The translations under genes and the position numbers were made by a program. This document shows, piece after piece, positions 28,367-36,936 of a DNA stretch of 59,889 nucleotides; the first letter of the stretch is position 1, and every line of letters begins with the position of its first letter. The notes under the pieces were generated by a model. That model worked only from the letters and a program-made list of their open reading frames with translations. It was not told where the DNA came from and ran no database searches. The DNA is taken from positions 1-59,889 of the forward strand of contig NZ_RAVZ01000010.1 of NCBI RefSeq assembly GCF_003611635.1. The letters run 5' to 3'. Source of the DNA: Corallococcus terminator (GTDB taxonomy: Bacteria; Myxococcota; Myxococcia; Myxococcales; Myxococcaceae).

Positions 28367-28975
28367 TTGAGCGCGGGCGAGAGTCCTCCACCGCAGCGCG
28401 TCCTGGCCGACGTCTTCGTGCGCACGCGCGTCCACGAGGGTGCGCTCGTGCTCGCGGCGGCGCTCTGCACCGCATTGCTCGCGCAGGTGGCCCTCCCGGT
28501 GCCGGGCTCGCCGGTGCCCATCACGGGACAGACGCTCGCGGTCGTGCTCACGGCCGCAGCGCTCGGGCCTGGACGTGGCATGGCCGGGCAGCTCGTCTAT
28601 CTCCTGCTGGGGGCGGCGGGACTGCCGTTCTATGCGAAGGCGGCCAGCGGTTGGGGGCAGCTCGCCGGGCCAACCGGGGGCTATCTGGTGGCCTTCCTGC
28701 CCGCGGCCTTCCTCGTGGGCCTCGCGGCGCGCCACGGCTACGACCAGCGACCGTGGACAGCGGTGCCCCTGTTCCTCGTGGGACAGCTCGTCATCCTGGG
28801 CATCGGCATGGTCTGGCTCCGCGTGGCGGTCTCGCTCGACTTCGCCACCGCCTTCCAGAAGGGCTTCCTCCCCTTCGTCCCCGGAGGGTTGATCAAGGCC
28901 GCCATCGCCGGGCTGATCACCTTCCTCGCATGGCGGCTCGTAAGGGCTCGCGCTTCCCGAGCCACGGTCTCCTGA
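28367..28975 (+). CDS. bioY: Biotin transporter BioY
   Basis: The 202-residue membrane protein matches BioY, the substrate-binding S component of energy-coupling-factor biotin uptake. Signatures are PVPGSPVPITGQTLAVVL, GQLVYLLLGAAGLPF, GPTGGYL and the closing FVPGGLIKAAIAGLITF. About six helices are present. No ATPase (EcfA) or EcfT gene is adjacent, so it must work alone or with components encoded elsewhere. The start is uncertain: the frame opens with a TTG at 28367 and no clear ribosome binding site precedes it. Confidence 0.92.
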   Translation: MSAGESPPPQRVLADVFVRTRVHEGALVLAAALCTALLAQVALPVPGSPVPITGQTLAVVLTAAALGPGRGMAGQLVYLLLGAAGLPFYAKAASGWGQLAGPTGGYLVAFLPAAFLVGLAARHGYDQRPWTAVPLFLVGQLVILGIGMVWLRVAVSLDFATAFQKGFLPFVPGGLIKAAIAGLITFLAWRLVRARASRATVS

Positions 28976-28981
28976 AGCCAG

Positions 28982-29010
28982 TGCGGGCTCCGGCGGAGGC
29001 TCGTCCCGCA
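28982..29010. terminator. Possible hairpin between bioY and the LysR gene
   Basis: TGCGGG (28982-28987) pairs with CCCGCA (29005-29010), and an inner CTCCG/CGGAG can extend the fold, in the 42-base space between convergent stops. No T tract. Confidence 0.35.
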
Positions 29011-29017
29011 TGCTCCT

Positions 29018-29905
29018 TCAGGTCCGTGTCCGCACGAAGTCGACGAAGGCCTTGAGCACGGGTGGCAGGTGCCTGCGGCTCGGGTAGTAGAGGAAGAACC
29101 CGGGGTAGGGCGGGCACCAGGCCTCCAGGACGCGGACCAGCCGTCGCTCGCGCACCAGGGACTCGACCTGGGACTCAAAGACATACCCCAGCCCCAGGCC
29201 CGCGAGCGCGGCTTCCAGGATCTCCACCTGATCGCTCAGCGCCAGGGCGCCCCGCGTCTCCACTTCCAGTTCCTGGCCATTGCGCTCCAGCTCCCATGCG
29301 TAGCGTGAGCCATTGCTGAACCGCAGTTGGATGCAGTCGTGCGCGGCGAGGTCCTTCGGCGTCTTCGGAAGAGGGCGCTTCGCGAAATACTCCGGCGAGG
29401 CGACGATGGCTGAGCGCAGCGGCGGCCCGAGCGGAATCGCGACCATGTCCGCGGCCACGCGCTCACGGAAGCGCACGCCCGCGTCGAAGCCCTCCTTGAC
29501 GATGTCCACGAACGCCGGGTTGTCGACGACGTCCACCTCGATGCCCGGGTAGGCCGCCATGAAGGGACCGAGCACCGGCATCAATCCCAGCCGCGTCGCC
29601 ACCCGGGCCGCGGTGATGCGCAGCCGGCCCACGGGCGCCTCGCGGAACGCGTTCAGGTCATCGAGCGCATCGTCGATGTCGCGGAACGCGGGACGGAGCC
29701 GCTGGGCGAGCCGTTCTCCGGCCGCCGTGAGTCCCACGCTCCGGGTGGTGCGGTGCACCAGCCGAAGACCCAACTTCTCCTCAAGCCCCCGCAGGCTGTG
29801 GCTCAGCGCCGAGGGCGTTACCCCCAGCGCCCCCGCAGCGCGACGGAAGTTCAGGTGCCGGGCGATCTCCAGGAACACCGTCAGCTCACGGACGTCGGCC
29901 TGCAT
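29018..29905 (-). CDS. LysR family transcriptional regulator
   Basis: The 295-residue protein has the LysR winged helix-turn-helix at residues 5-62 (LTVFLEIARHLNFRRAAGAL, VTPSALSHSLRGLEEKLGL). The effector-binding domain contains LRITAARVATRLGLMPVL. It is divergent from a short-chain dehydrogenase gene, with 121 bases between, holding a perfect T-N11-A type LysR box. This is the usual layout for a LysR activator of the neighbouring reductase. The effector is unknown. Confidence 0.93.
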   Translation of the reverse strand: MQADVRELTVFLEIARHLNFRRAAGALGVTPSALSHSLRGLEEKLGLRLVHRTTRSVGLTAAGERLAQRLRPAFRDIDDALDDLNAFREAPVGRLRITAARVATRLGLMPVLGPFMAAYPGIEVDVVDNPAFVDIVKEGFDAGVRFRERVAADMVAIPLGPPLRSAIVASPEYFAKRPLPKTPKDLAAHDCIQLRFSNGSRYAWELERNGQELEVETRGALALSDQVEILEAALAGLGLGYVFESQVESLVRERRLVRVLEAWCPPYPGFFLYYPSRRHLPPVLKAFVDFVRTRT

Positions 29906-29922
29906 GGACGCTTCCTCTCCTC

Positions 29923-29941
29923 TGTTGAGCGAGGCTCAACA
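29923..29941. promoter_or_regulatory. LysR box
   Basis: TGTTGAGC and GCTCAACA are exact inverted copies around GAG, giving the T-N11-A form bound by LysR proteins. It begins 18 bases before the regulator's start codon and lies 86 bases before the dehydrogenase start. Confidence 0.75.
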
Positions 29942-30026
29942 GTCTAGTGCATGCTGTGCGGATTCCCTCATGGATGGCCAGCGTCTATCTCTATGCGTGT
30001 CGGAACCGCTGACAAGGAGCACGCAC

Positions 30027-30839
30027 ATGAAGACCTGGCTCATCACTGGCGCATCCCGTGGATTTGGACTCCGCATCGCTCAGGCGGCGCTCGACGCAGG
30101 CGACCGCGTCATCGCCACCGCGCGCAACCCCCAGAGCATTCCCCTTCAGGCGCACCCCCGGCTGGTTGTCGCGAAGCTGGACGTGACGGACGAGGCCGAG
30201 GCCCGGCGCGTCGTGGCGAATGCGGGGCGCATCGACGTGCTCGTGAACAACGCGGGCTTCGGGCTGCTCGGGGGCGTCGAGGAGTCGAGCGCCGAAGAAA
30301 TCGAGAAGCTCTTCCGGACCAACGTCTTCGGCCTGCTGGCCGTCACCCGCGCGGTGCTGCCCGTCATGCGCCAGCAGCGCTCCGGGCATGTCATCAACCT
30401 CTCGTCCATCGGCGGGTACCGCTCGGGGGCGGGGTTCGGCGTGTACTGCTCCACGAAGTTCGCCGTGGAAGGCCTGAGCGAGGCGCTGCATGAGGAGCTC
30501 GCCCCGTTGGGCATCCACGTCACGGTCGTCGAACCCGGCTACTTCCGCACCGACTTCCTGGATGAGACTTCACTCACCCGGGCGGCGAAGATCATCCCCG
30601 ACTACGCGGAGACGTCTGGCGCGACGCGCACTCGCGCCACCGCCATCAATCACCAACAGCCGGGCGACCCGGCGAAGCTCGCCACCGCGTTGCTGGAGTT
30701 GGTGAAGCTGAAGCAGCCCCCGCTGCGCCTTGCCCTGGGCAGCGACACGGTGAAGGGCATCGAGGACAAGAACGCGTTCGTCGCCCGCGAGCTGTCCGCC
30801 CACCGCGCGCTCTCCCTCTCCACGGACTTCACGTCGTGA
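30027..30839 (+). CDS. Short-chain dehydrogenase/reductase
   Basis: The 270-residue enzyme is a classical SDR. It has the cofactor motif TGASRGFG near residues 7-14, NNAGFG, a catalytic Ser in INLSSIGGY, and the YxxxK pair Y140 and K144 (YCSTK). The acceptor substrate cannot be told. AAGGAG lies seven bases before the ATG at 30027, which decides the start over the longer open frame from 29559. It should be controlled by the divergent LysR gene. Confidence 0.93.
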   Translation: MKTWLITGASRGFGLRIAQAALDAGDRVIATARNPQSIPLQAHPRLVVAKLDVTDEAEARRVVANAGRIDVLVNNAGFGLLGGVEESSAEEIEKLFRTNVFGLLAVTRAVLPVMRQQRSGHVINLSSIGGYRSGAGFGVYCSTKFAVEGLSEALHEELAPLGIHVTVVEPGYFRTDFLDETSLTRAAKIIPDYAETSGATRTRATAINHQQPGDPAKLATALLELVKLKQPPLRLALGSDTVKGIEDKNAFVARELSAHRALSLSTDFTS

Positions 30840-30841
30840 GC

Positions 30842-30859
30842 GCGCCCTGAAGCCAGGGC
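30842..30859 (+). terminator. Small hairpin after the SDR gene
   Basis: CGCCCT and AGGGCG form a perfect six-bp stem around GAAGCC, directly after the dehydrogenase stop. There is no T tract. Confidence 0.3.
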
Positions 30860-30956
30860 GGGCGACGGTCTCCGGGACACGGGGCAGGGCCGTTTGAATG
30901 GTGTAGGATATCGGCCCAACGAAGTGGCCGGACTTCGTCCTCACCTGGGGGGCTTC

Positions 30957-32297
30957 ATGTCACGTTGGACTCCGTTCCTTTTCTTGCTGACGGCCGGATG
31001 GATGGCCTGCGGCAGTCCTGCGGAGACGCCAGAGGTGCCGGCGGTTCCGAGCGATAAAACCCACATCCGCGCGGCCTATGATGATGGGCAACCCGTCGTG
31101 GATGCCTCAGTGAGGCTGAACGGGGCCGAGGCGGGCCGGACGGACTCCGCTGGTGAACTGACCCTTGAGCTCTCCCTGGGGCAGCACCAGCTCGAGCTTC
31201 AGCTAGGGTCGGGGGACGACACGTTCTCCCGGATCGTGCAGACCCTGGAGAAGGGCACGGAGCTCCAGGAGGTGAGCGTCCGCCTGCCGAGGTCCGTGCG
31301 CTTGCTCGCGCCGCGCGAGGTGACGACGTCGAGTGTTCACCTCGCCTGGGAGCGGAGCGACGACAGGAAGTTCCGCGAGTACAAGGTCTACGCCAGCTAC
31401 TCGCCCGCCTTCGACGAGACGAACGGCGTGCTCGTCCATGTGGGAACCGAGGTCTCCCTGACGGACTTCACGTTGGCGGGTCAGTACTTCGGGGGCAGTC
31501 CACTCGTCTCGGCCGACACCCAACTCTACTTTCGCGTCTTCGTCCTCGGGGAGGATGGCACGCTCGCTGGCAGCAATGTCCTCCCTGTCCGGACGCCCAA
31601 ATGGGCCAACGAAGCCAACTTCACCCGGTCCTACCGGCTGGCCCTCGAGCGCAACTTCGCGGGTGCCTGGCCGATCTTCGGAGTGGCCTACGACGGCAGC
31701 TCGCTTTGGTTCCTGTACCGGCAGGATGTGGGTGGCTATTACGATCCTGACACGCTCACGCTGGTGCAGCGCGACCCCGTCACCCTGGCGGTGCTCAATA
31801 CGTTTGTCTTCGAGGACTACCGGGTGCCCACGGGCATGACCTGGGACGGCTCCTCGCTCTGGGTGAGCCTTGGCGGGAGCAACAACCGGCAGCTTGTGAG
31901 CATCAACCCCACGACGGGAGCTCACGAGCGGGCCTTCGTGACGACGGAGGGGACGGAATCCCTGGCCTGGACAGGCAGCCTCCTCTTGCAGAGCAAGGGC
32001 TACATCCAGGGGCCCATCGAGCGCGTCGACCTCGCGACGGGAGGAATCGCGGGGACCTTCATCAATCCCTTCACGCAACGGGGTGCGCACCGCGCGGCGG
32101 GCATTGCCTATCGGCCCGGCGAGATCTGGGGAAGTGATCTGGCCAGACCCGACCTCGTCATCCTCGATGACGCCGGTGTGCATATCGGGGTCGTGGTCAG
32201 CGCTTCCATCTACAAGCACATGACCTTCATGGGCGACAGGTTGGTGGGCATTACCGGTGACTCCCTGGTCCATGTCCTGAAGGTCGAGCCGCAGTAA
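30957..32297 (+). CDS. Lipoprotein with carboxypeptidase-regulatory-like, FnIII-like and propeller regions
   Basis: The 446-residue product has a lipobox (LTAGWMACG, Cys near residue 18). Residues about 35-110 form a carboxypeptidase-regulatory-like module (GQPVVDASVRLNGAEAGRTD). A fibronectin type III-like segment follows (VHLAWERSDDRKFREYKVYA). The rest is a beta-propeller with blade motifs such as GMTWDGSSLWVSLGG and GIAYRPGEIWGSD. No catalytic motif is seen, so a binding role on the cell surface is likely. The start at 30957 follows a G-rich ribosome binding site and precedes the signal peptide. Confidence 0.8.
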   Translation: MSRWTPFLFLLTAGWMACGSPAETPEVPAVPSDKTHIRAAYDDGQPVVDASVRLNGAEAGRTDSAGELTLELSLGQHQLELQLGSGDDTFSRIVQTLEKGTELQEVSVRLPRSVRLLAPREVTTSSVHLAWERSDDRKFREYKVYASYSPAFDETNGVLVHVGTEVSLTDFTLAGQYFGGSPLVSADTQLYFRVFVLGEDGTLAGSNVLPVRTPKWANEANFTRSYRLALERNFAGAWPIFGVAYDGSSLWFLYRQDVGGYYDPDTLTLVQRDPVTLAVLNTFVFEDYRVPTGMTWDGSSLWVSLGGSNNRQLVSINPTTGAHERAFVTTEGTESLAWTGSLLLQSKGYIQGPIERVDLATGGIAGTFINPFTQRGAHRAAGIAYRPGEIWGSDLARPDLVILDDAGVHIGVVVSASIYKHMTFMGDRLVGITGDSLVHVLKVEPQ

Positions 32298-32436
32298 GGT
32301 CGCGTGGATATGTGGCTTTCGGGGCAGGGGCGCCTTCAACCCTCGCCACCGCCCGTCAGGTTGGCGGGTCGGATGTGTCAGGACCTCTTGCCCGGGCTCG
32401 CTCCCTGGCGGGCCCCTCACGAAAGGACACCCCTCC

Positions 32437-33336
32437 ATGCCCCTGCCTCCAGATGATGCCCGGCGGATCCTCGAACGTGCCGCCTCACACGGCCTGTCGC
32501 TCAACCCCGAATCGCTGTCGGTCAACGAGGCGGGGCTCGACTATCGCGTCGTGATGGCTCGCGACGCAGGCGACGTGGAGTGGGTCCTCCGGATCCCCCG
32601 GCGCGACGATGTCTCCGCGAAGCTCGGTGCGGAGCGGGCGATCCTGGACTTCGTCGGCCCGCGCCTCGGAGTCCCCGTCCCCCGGTGGCAGGTGGCCGAC
32701 CGCAGTCTCATCGCCTACCGTGCCCTGCCCGGCAGGCCCGGGCTGACGCTCGACCCGGCCTCCGGCGAACCCGTGTGGCACTTCGACCGCGAATCCCGCG
32801 TCTATGCCCGGGAGTTCGGCCACCTGGTCAGCCGGCTGCACGCAATCAGCATCGAGGAGGCCGGGCGCGCCGGCCTGACGGTCGAGACACCCGAACAGGT
32901 TCGCACCGGCTGGGCCGCCGACATCGCCCGGGTCCGCAAGGAGTTCGACGTGGCCGAAGCGCTCGTCCGGCGCTGGGAGGACTGGCTGGGGGATGACTCC
33001 TACTGGCCCCGGCACGTCACGCTGACGCATGGTGAGCTGTATCCCGCCCACGTCCTGCTGGCCCCCGACGACACCATCACCGGCGTGCTCGACTGGACCA
33101 CCGCCAAGGTCGGCGACCCCGCTCGCGACTTCGTGTTCCAGCGGATGCTCGGTGTGGACGCCGTGTTCGAGGCCACCGTCGACGCCTACGTGAAGGCGGG
33201 CGGCCAGGTCTGGGAACGGATGGGCGACCACTGCATGGAGTTGCTCGCGGCCAGCCCCATTGGCTACGCGCTCTATGCGCTGACCACGGGCCAGCCGGGG
33301 CACCGGGAGGCCGCGGCGGCGATGTTGATGCCCTGA
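32437..33336 (+). CDS. Macrolide 2'-phosphotransferase-like kinase (Mph family)
   Basis: The 299-residue protein follows the Mph(A/B) family closely. It has an N-terminal LSVNEAGLDYRVVMA and WVLRIPRRDDVSAKLGAE block, then LTHGELYPAHVLL, where known enzymes carry HGDLYVGHVLI, and VLDWTTAKVGDPARD. These supply the ATP and catalytic residues of the aminoglycoside-phosphotransferase/choline-kinase fold. The conventional catalytic Asp of HGD is Glu here, which may alter activity. AAAGGA lies nine bases before the ATG at 32437. No mobile element or antibiotic cluster is adjacent, so it looks like an intrinsic chromosomal gene. Whether it modifies macrolides is untested. Confidence 0.88.
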   Translation: MPLPPDDARRILERAASHGLSLNPESLSVNEAGLDYRVVMARDAGDVEWVLRIPRRDDVSAKLGAERAILDFVGPRLGVPVPRWQVADRSLIAYRALPGRPGLTLDPASGEPVWHFDRESRVYAREFGHLVSRLHAISIEEAGRAGLTVETPEQVRTGWAADIARVRKEFDVAEALVRRWEDWLGDDSYWPRHVTLTHGELYPAHVLLAPDDTITGVLDWTTAKVGDPARDFVFQRMLGVDAVFEATVDAYVKAGGQVWERMGDHCMELLAASPIGYALYALTTGQPGHREAAAAMLMP

Positions 33337-33494
33337 GCCGCGGCTGCCGCGCACGCCATCCATACTACCCGTCACGACGGATTCATCCGGATCGTGAAGC
33401 AGACGCAGGGGCTCGCCTCTTGTGGCTTCGGCGCTGCCACCCCCAGGGGGAAGTGTGGTATGGGTGGATATTTCCTGGAAAGCGGAGGCTCGCT

Positions 33495-35183
33495 GTGACG
33501 TTGTTTCGAGTGTGTCTGGCTTCACTGCTGCTCGTGGTGGCCGCCTGTGGTGATTCGAATCCAAATCCAGAGGTGACGCCTGATGCCGGCCAGCCCCGGC
33601 CGGATGCGGGCGGTGGGACGCCGGACGCGGGCGATGAAACGCCGGATGCAGGCGGTGGGACGCCGGACGCCGGTGATGAAACGCCGGACGCGGGCACCGA
33701 GACGCCGGACTCAGGTACCGAGACTCCGGACGCGGGCACCGAGACGCCCGACGCAGGCACCGAGACGCCCGACGCAGGCACCGAGACGCCCGACGCGGGC
33801 ACCGAGACGCCCGACGCAGGCACGGAGACGTCGGACGCAGGTGAGCCTCCTGCGAGAAGCGTCATCGACAATTGGGGCTTCGAAGAATGGCCCGGTGCGC
33901 TTCCGGCGAAGTGGTACGGCAGCACGTCGAATATCTCCCCCGACGACGTGCGGCTGGAGACGACGAATGCCTTTGAAGGCAGGAACGCGGCCCGGCTGTC
34001 CAATCCGTTGACCGCGCACAGGCGCTTCAGCACCCTGGCGAAGTCGATGCCCGCGGGCCGCTACTCCTGCACCTACCAGGTGCGAGGCAACGGCGACGTG
34101 CGAAACGCCTTCTTCGACGACGACTACTCCTCCTACTCGGCCTACACCTCGGTCAACAGCAAGGAGTGGAAGGCGGTGGCGTACAACTTCAACCTCGCCG
34201 CCAACGTCTTCGACACCTTCGAGCTCATCTTCAGCATCCGGAATACCAGCGGAGAGCACCTGTTCGTCGACGACGTGCGCTGCGTGCGGGCCGACGAGCC
34301 GTGTGATGCGGTCAGTTGCGAGACCTGGCAGCGTTGCGTGAATGCCACCGCGACCTGCGAACCTCTCTCCGGTCGCTGCCAGGACGCCGCGGACTGCAAC
34401 GAGTGGCAGTCCTGCGATGAGACCCACACCTGTGTGGTCGCCGCGGATCGCTGCACCCGTCACGCGGATTGCGCGGAGACCCCGGCGACGCCGGTCTGCG
34501 AACAGGCCACGCATCTGTGCGTGGCGGGCGACCCCTGCGCTGGCGTCACCTGCAGCCACGCGGCGACGAGCTGCAACCCCACGACGGGCGTGTGCGAGCT
34601 GGCCGAAGGCGCCTGCTTCACCACCTACGACTGTGTCGGCGCGCTGCCTGCCTGCGACGCGGCGACCCGGCGCTGTGTCGCCGCCGCTCACCCCTCGAAC
34701 ATCATCCGCAATGGTGGGTTCGAGAGCTGGGACACCTATTCCATCCCCTACTACGGGAACCACTACATTCCCGATTACTGGTACGGCATGGACAACGGCA
34801 TCGCCGACCCGGGCACCGAGATCAAGCCCACGCGCCTCGTGCCGTACACGAACGCGGTGCACGGCGGCTCGCTGGCGCTGCAGTTCGTCGTCCCCATCCA
34901 GGTGGCCGAGCGCTTCTCGCTGGAGAAGTTCAACGTCCCGAGCGGCAGCTACTCCTGTTCGTACCGGGTGCGAGGCCACGGCAGCATCCGCCATCGCACC
35001 TATTCGAGCGGCGGCTGGAGCGCGCAGACCGACTTCCTCGCCGTCGACAGCGATGCGTGGCAGCCGGTGTTCTTCCGCTTCACCGGCAACGTGCGCGACT
35101 GGCGCCTGATCCTCTATCCGAGCCGCAGCGTGGCCGACCGCGACCACCTCCAGATCGACGACGTCGTCTGCACGAAGGACTGA
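33495..35183 (+). CDS. Lipoprotein with TPDAG repeat stalk, Cys-rich middle and two carbohydrate-binding-like domains
   Basis: The 562-residue product starts at a GTG (33495) with GCGGAGG seven bases upstream. A lipobox (LLLVVAACG) follows, then a low-complexity stalk of 13 or more TPDAG-type units (about residues 26-115). Next is a beta-sandwich (VIDNWGFEEWPGALPAKWYG), a Cys-rich region of repeated CDAVSCETWQRCV-like units resembling the DxC-type repeats of myxobacterial surface proteins, and a second sandwich (IRNGGFESWDTY) related to the first (FSTLAKSMPAGRYSCTYQVR against FSLEKFNVPSGSYSCSYRVR). The stalk probably holds the binding domains away from the membrane. Confidence 0.82.
   Translation: MTLFRVCLASLLLVVAACGDSNPNPEVTPDAGQPRPDAGGGTPDAGDETPDAGGGTPDAGDETPDAGTETPDSGTETPDAGTETPDAGTETPDAGTETPDAGTETPDAGTETSDAGEPPARSVIDNWGFEEWPGALPAKWYGSTSNISPDDVRLETTNAFEGRNAARLSNPLTAHRRFSTLAKSMPAGRYSCTYQVRGNGDVRNAFFDDDYSSYSAYTSVNSKEWKAVAYNFNLAANVFDTFELIFSIRNTSGEHLFVDDVRCVRADEPCDAVSCETWQRCVNATATCEPLSGRCQDAADCNEWQSCDETHTCVVAADRCTRHADCAETPATPVCEQATHLCVAGDPCAGVTCSHAATSCNPTTGVCELAEGACFTTYDCVGALPACDAATRRCVAAAHPSNIIRNGGFESWDTYSIPYYGNHYIPDYWYGMDNGIADPGTEIKPTRLVPYTNAVHGGSLALQFVVPIQVAERFSLEKFNVPSGSYSCSYRVRGHGSIRHRTYSSGGWSAQTDFLAVDSDAWQPVFFRFTGNVRDWRLILYPSRSVADRDHLQIDDVVCTKD
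33573..33841 (+). repeat. 21-bp tandem repeat coding for ETPDAGT units
   Basis: The later units repeat GAGACGCCCGACGCAGGCACC with few changes at a 21-base period. Earlier units are more degenerate (DETPDAGGG). Such arrays vary in copy number by slippage, which would change stalk length. Confidence 0.85.
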
Positions 35184-35213
35184 ACGGACGCTGATTCATC
35201 GCCGTTGAGAGAG

Positions 35214-35248
35214 CGGGCCGCTTCCCGAGGAGGGAAGCGGCCCGTCTT
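35214..35248 (+). terminator. Terminator between convergent genes
   Basis: CGGGCCGCTTCCC (35214-35226) and GGGAAGCGGCCCG (35232-35244) form a perfect 13-bp stem with loop GAGGA, followed by TCTT. It ends the repeat-stalk lipoprotein transcript and abuts the stop of the exporter gene. Confidence 0.8.
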
Positions 35249-35252
35249 GCAT

Positions 35253-36137
35253 TCACCGGCCGAGGATGAGGATGGCCATGCCCCCGATGAGCACGAGGAT
35301 CATCAGCGTCTTCTGCCAGAGGTTCGCCTCGCGGAAGAGCAGGGCGGACAGGAGGAAGGCGACGATGAGGCTCGTGCGGCGCAGGACGGACAGCAGGGAC
35401 ACCATCGACTGGGGATCCATGAGGGCGTGGAAGTAGATGAGCTCCGCCAGCACCCAGGAGACGCCCACCAGGGGCACCGCCCAGCTCCAGGTGAGGCCCA
35501 GCCCCAGGCCGCCCCTGCGCAGCATGTACGGCACGAAGAGCAGGGCGGACAGCGCGCACCGCTGGAAGGCGGAGTGCGCCTGGATCTCCAGCACCGGGAG
35601 CTGGAGCTGGACGACGAGGTACTTGTCATAGACGGTCGTCACCGCCGACAGCACCGTGGCCGACAGCATGAGCAGCACGGCGGTGTTGCGGAAGACGACG
35701 ATGCCTTCCTTCCTGCCGACGACGGAGAGCACGTAGTAGGACAGCACGGTGATCATCAGCCCGAGGAACTGCATCGGCGTCAGCAGCTCCCGGAACATCA
35801 CGAACCCGCCCGCCAGCGTCCAGAGCGGCCCGGACGCCCGCACGGCGCCAGCAATGGAGATGGGCAGCTCCCGCACCGCGTAGTACGCGAGGATCCACGA
35901 CGCCGTCATCGCGACGCCCTTGGGGAGCAGGAGCGCGTGCTCGCGGAGGGACAGCCCGAACGGATCGATGTGGATGGGCAGCGCCCCGGGGAACAGGGTG
36001 GGAACCCAGACCAGCGCCCCGAAGAGCGAGGACCACATGACGACGGGGATGACGGCGTTGCCCGTCATCGCCTTCTTCGTCCAGACATCGTACAGGCCGA
36101 GCATCACCCCGGCGCCAAGGCCATAGGCAATCCACAT
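35253..36137 (-). CDS. EamA/DMT-type membrane exporter
   Basis: The 294-residue protein has ten hydrophobic segments arranged as two five-helix halves, the layout of the drug/metabolite transporter superfamily. The N-terminal half opens WIAYGLGAGVMLGLYDVWTK. The ATG at 36137 is one base after the stop of the aldo/keto reductase gene (TGAGATG), so it is the last gene of a four-gene operon. In such a setting it most likely exports or imports the small molecule handled by the three upstream gene products (inference). Confidence 0.88.
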   Translation of the reverse strand: MWIAYGLGAGVMLGLYDVWTKKAMTGNAVIPVVMWSSLFGALVWVPTLFPGALPIHIDPFGLSLREHALLLPKGVAMTASWILAYYAVRELPISIAGAVRASGPLWTLAGGFVMFRELLTPMQFLGLMITVLSYYVLSVVGRKEGIVVFRNTAVLLMLSATVLSAVTTVYDKYLVVQLQLPVLEIQAHSAFQRCALSALLFVPYMLRRGGLGLGLTWSWAVPLVGVSWVLAELIYFHALMDPQSMVSLLSVLRRTSLIVAFLLSALLFREANLWQKTLMILVLIGGMAILILGR

Positions 36138-36138
36138 C

Positions 36139-36936
36139 TCAGCCTCCCCGGGCGCCGAAGGCCGCGAGCGTCTGGCGAAGGTGGTCCACGGATTTCGTGC
36201 CCGTCAGCACGAAGCCCGAAAAGGCCTGGCCCAGGACGTGGTCGAGCGACTCCCGCAGCGCGACCTCGCGCGCCTTCTCCGGGGCATGGAGCAACTGCCC
36301 CATGGCGAAGGGCCGGTTGATCAGGACCTGGAGGCCCTTCCGCGAAGCCAACGCGAAGACGGGCTCCAGCGTCCGGTGGAGCGTGTTGTAGGGGAACTGG
36401 AGGTAGGAATAGAGGCCCACCGAACAGGCCGCCTCCGCCGCCGCCACGTCGCTGATGCTCGCGCCCAGGCGGGTGATGCCCAGCGAGCGGGCGTACTCGA
36501 GGGCGCGCACCACGTCGGGCGCGCCCACGGTGGCTGCGGTGGCCTTGTGCACCTGGAGCAGGTCGATCCGCCCGAGCCGGTGGAGGCTCTGGTCGAGGCT
36601 GCGGCGGAGCGCGTCGTACGCATGGTCGGTGAAGGAGGTGTGGGCCTCCGCGTTCCAGTGCTCGCCGAACTTGGTGGCCACGAGCAGCTCCTCGCGCCGT
36701 GAGCCCAGGGTGGTGAGGAAGGCTCCGAACCGCTCCTCGCTGGTGCCATAGGCGGGCGCCGTGTCGAAGCAGCGGACTCCGGCTTCGACGGCGAATTCGA
36801 GCAGGCGCCGCGCGTCCGCCTCGGGAGGGGGAGGCTCCGAGTGGTAGCCCCACGTGCGGCCGATGGACAGCAGGCCAAGCCCGAGTCCGACGGGGCCGGG
36901 CGCGACCGGTGCTTCAGCGTCACCCCGGGGGCTCAT
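36139..36936 (-). CDS. Aldo/keto reductase
   Basis: The 265-residue TIM-barrel protein has the complete aldo/keto reductase tetrad: D58 and Y63 in FDTAPAYGTSE, K89 in LVATKFGEHW and H130 in LLQVHKA. It is short by 30-60 residues compared with most family members, and the C-terminal cofactor loop is FVLTGTKSVDHLRQTL. Its ATG overlaps the upstream stop by four bases (ATGA). It probably reduces a carbonyl or oxidises a sugar alcohol with NADP(H). The substrate is presumably shared with the neighbouring FAD oxidoreductase. Confidence 0.9.
   Translation of the reverse strand: MSPRGDAEAPVAPGPVGLGLGLLSIGRTWGYHSEPPPPEADARRLLEFAVEAGVRCFDTAPAYGTSEERFGAFLTTLGSRREELLVATKFGEHWNAEAHTSFTDHAYDALRRSLDQSLHRLGRIDLLQVHKATAATVGAPDVVRALEYARSLGITRLGASISDVAAAEAACSVGLYSYLQFPYNTLHRTLEPVFALASRKGLQVLINRPFAMGQLLHAPEKAREVALRESLDHVLGQAFSGFVLTGTKSVDHLRQTLAAFGARGG

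Noticed and set aside
30894-33336. A mobile element carrying the macrolide kinase gene
   Set aside because: No transposase, integrase, terminal repeats or composition break around the gene.
33573-33841. Tandem 21-bp repeats considered as a CRISPR array
   Set aside because: There are no unique spacers; the repeats are contiguous and in frame within a lipoprotein gene.
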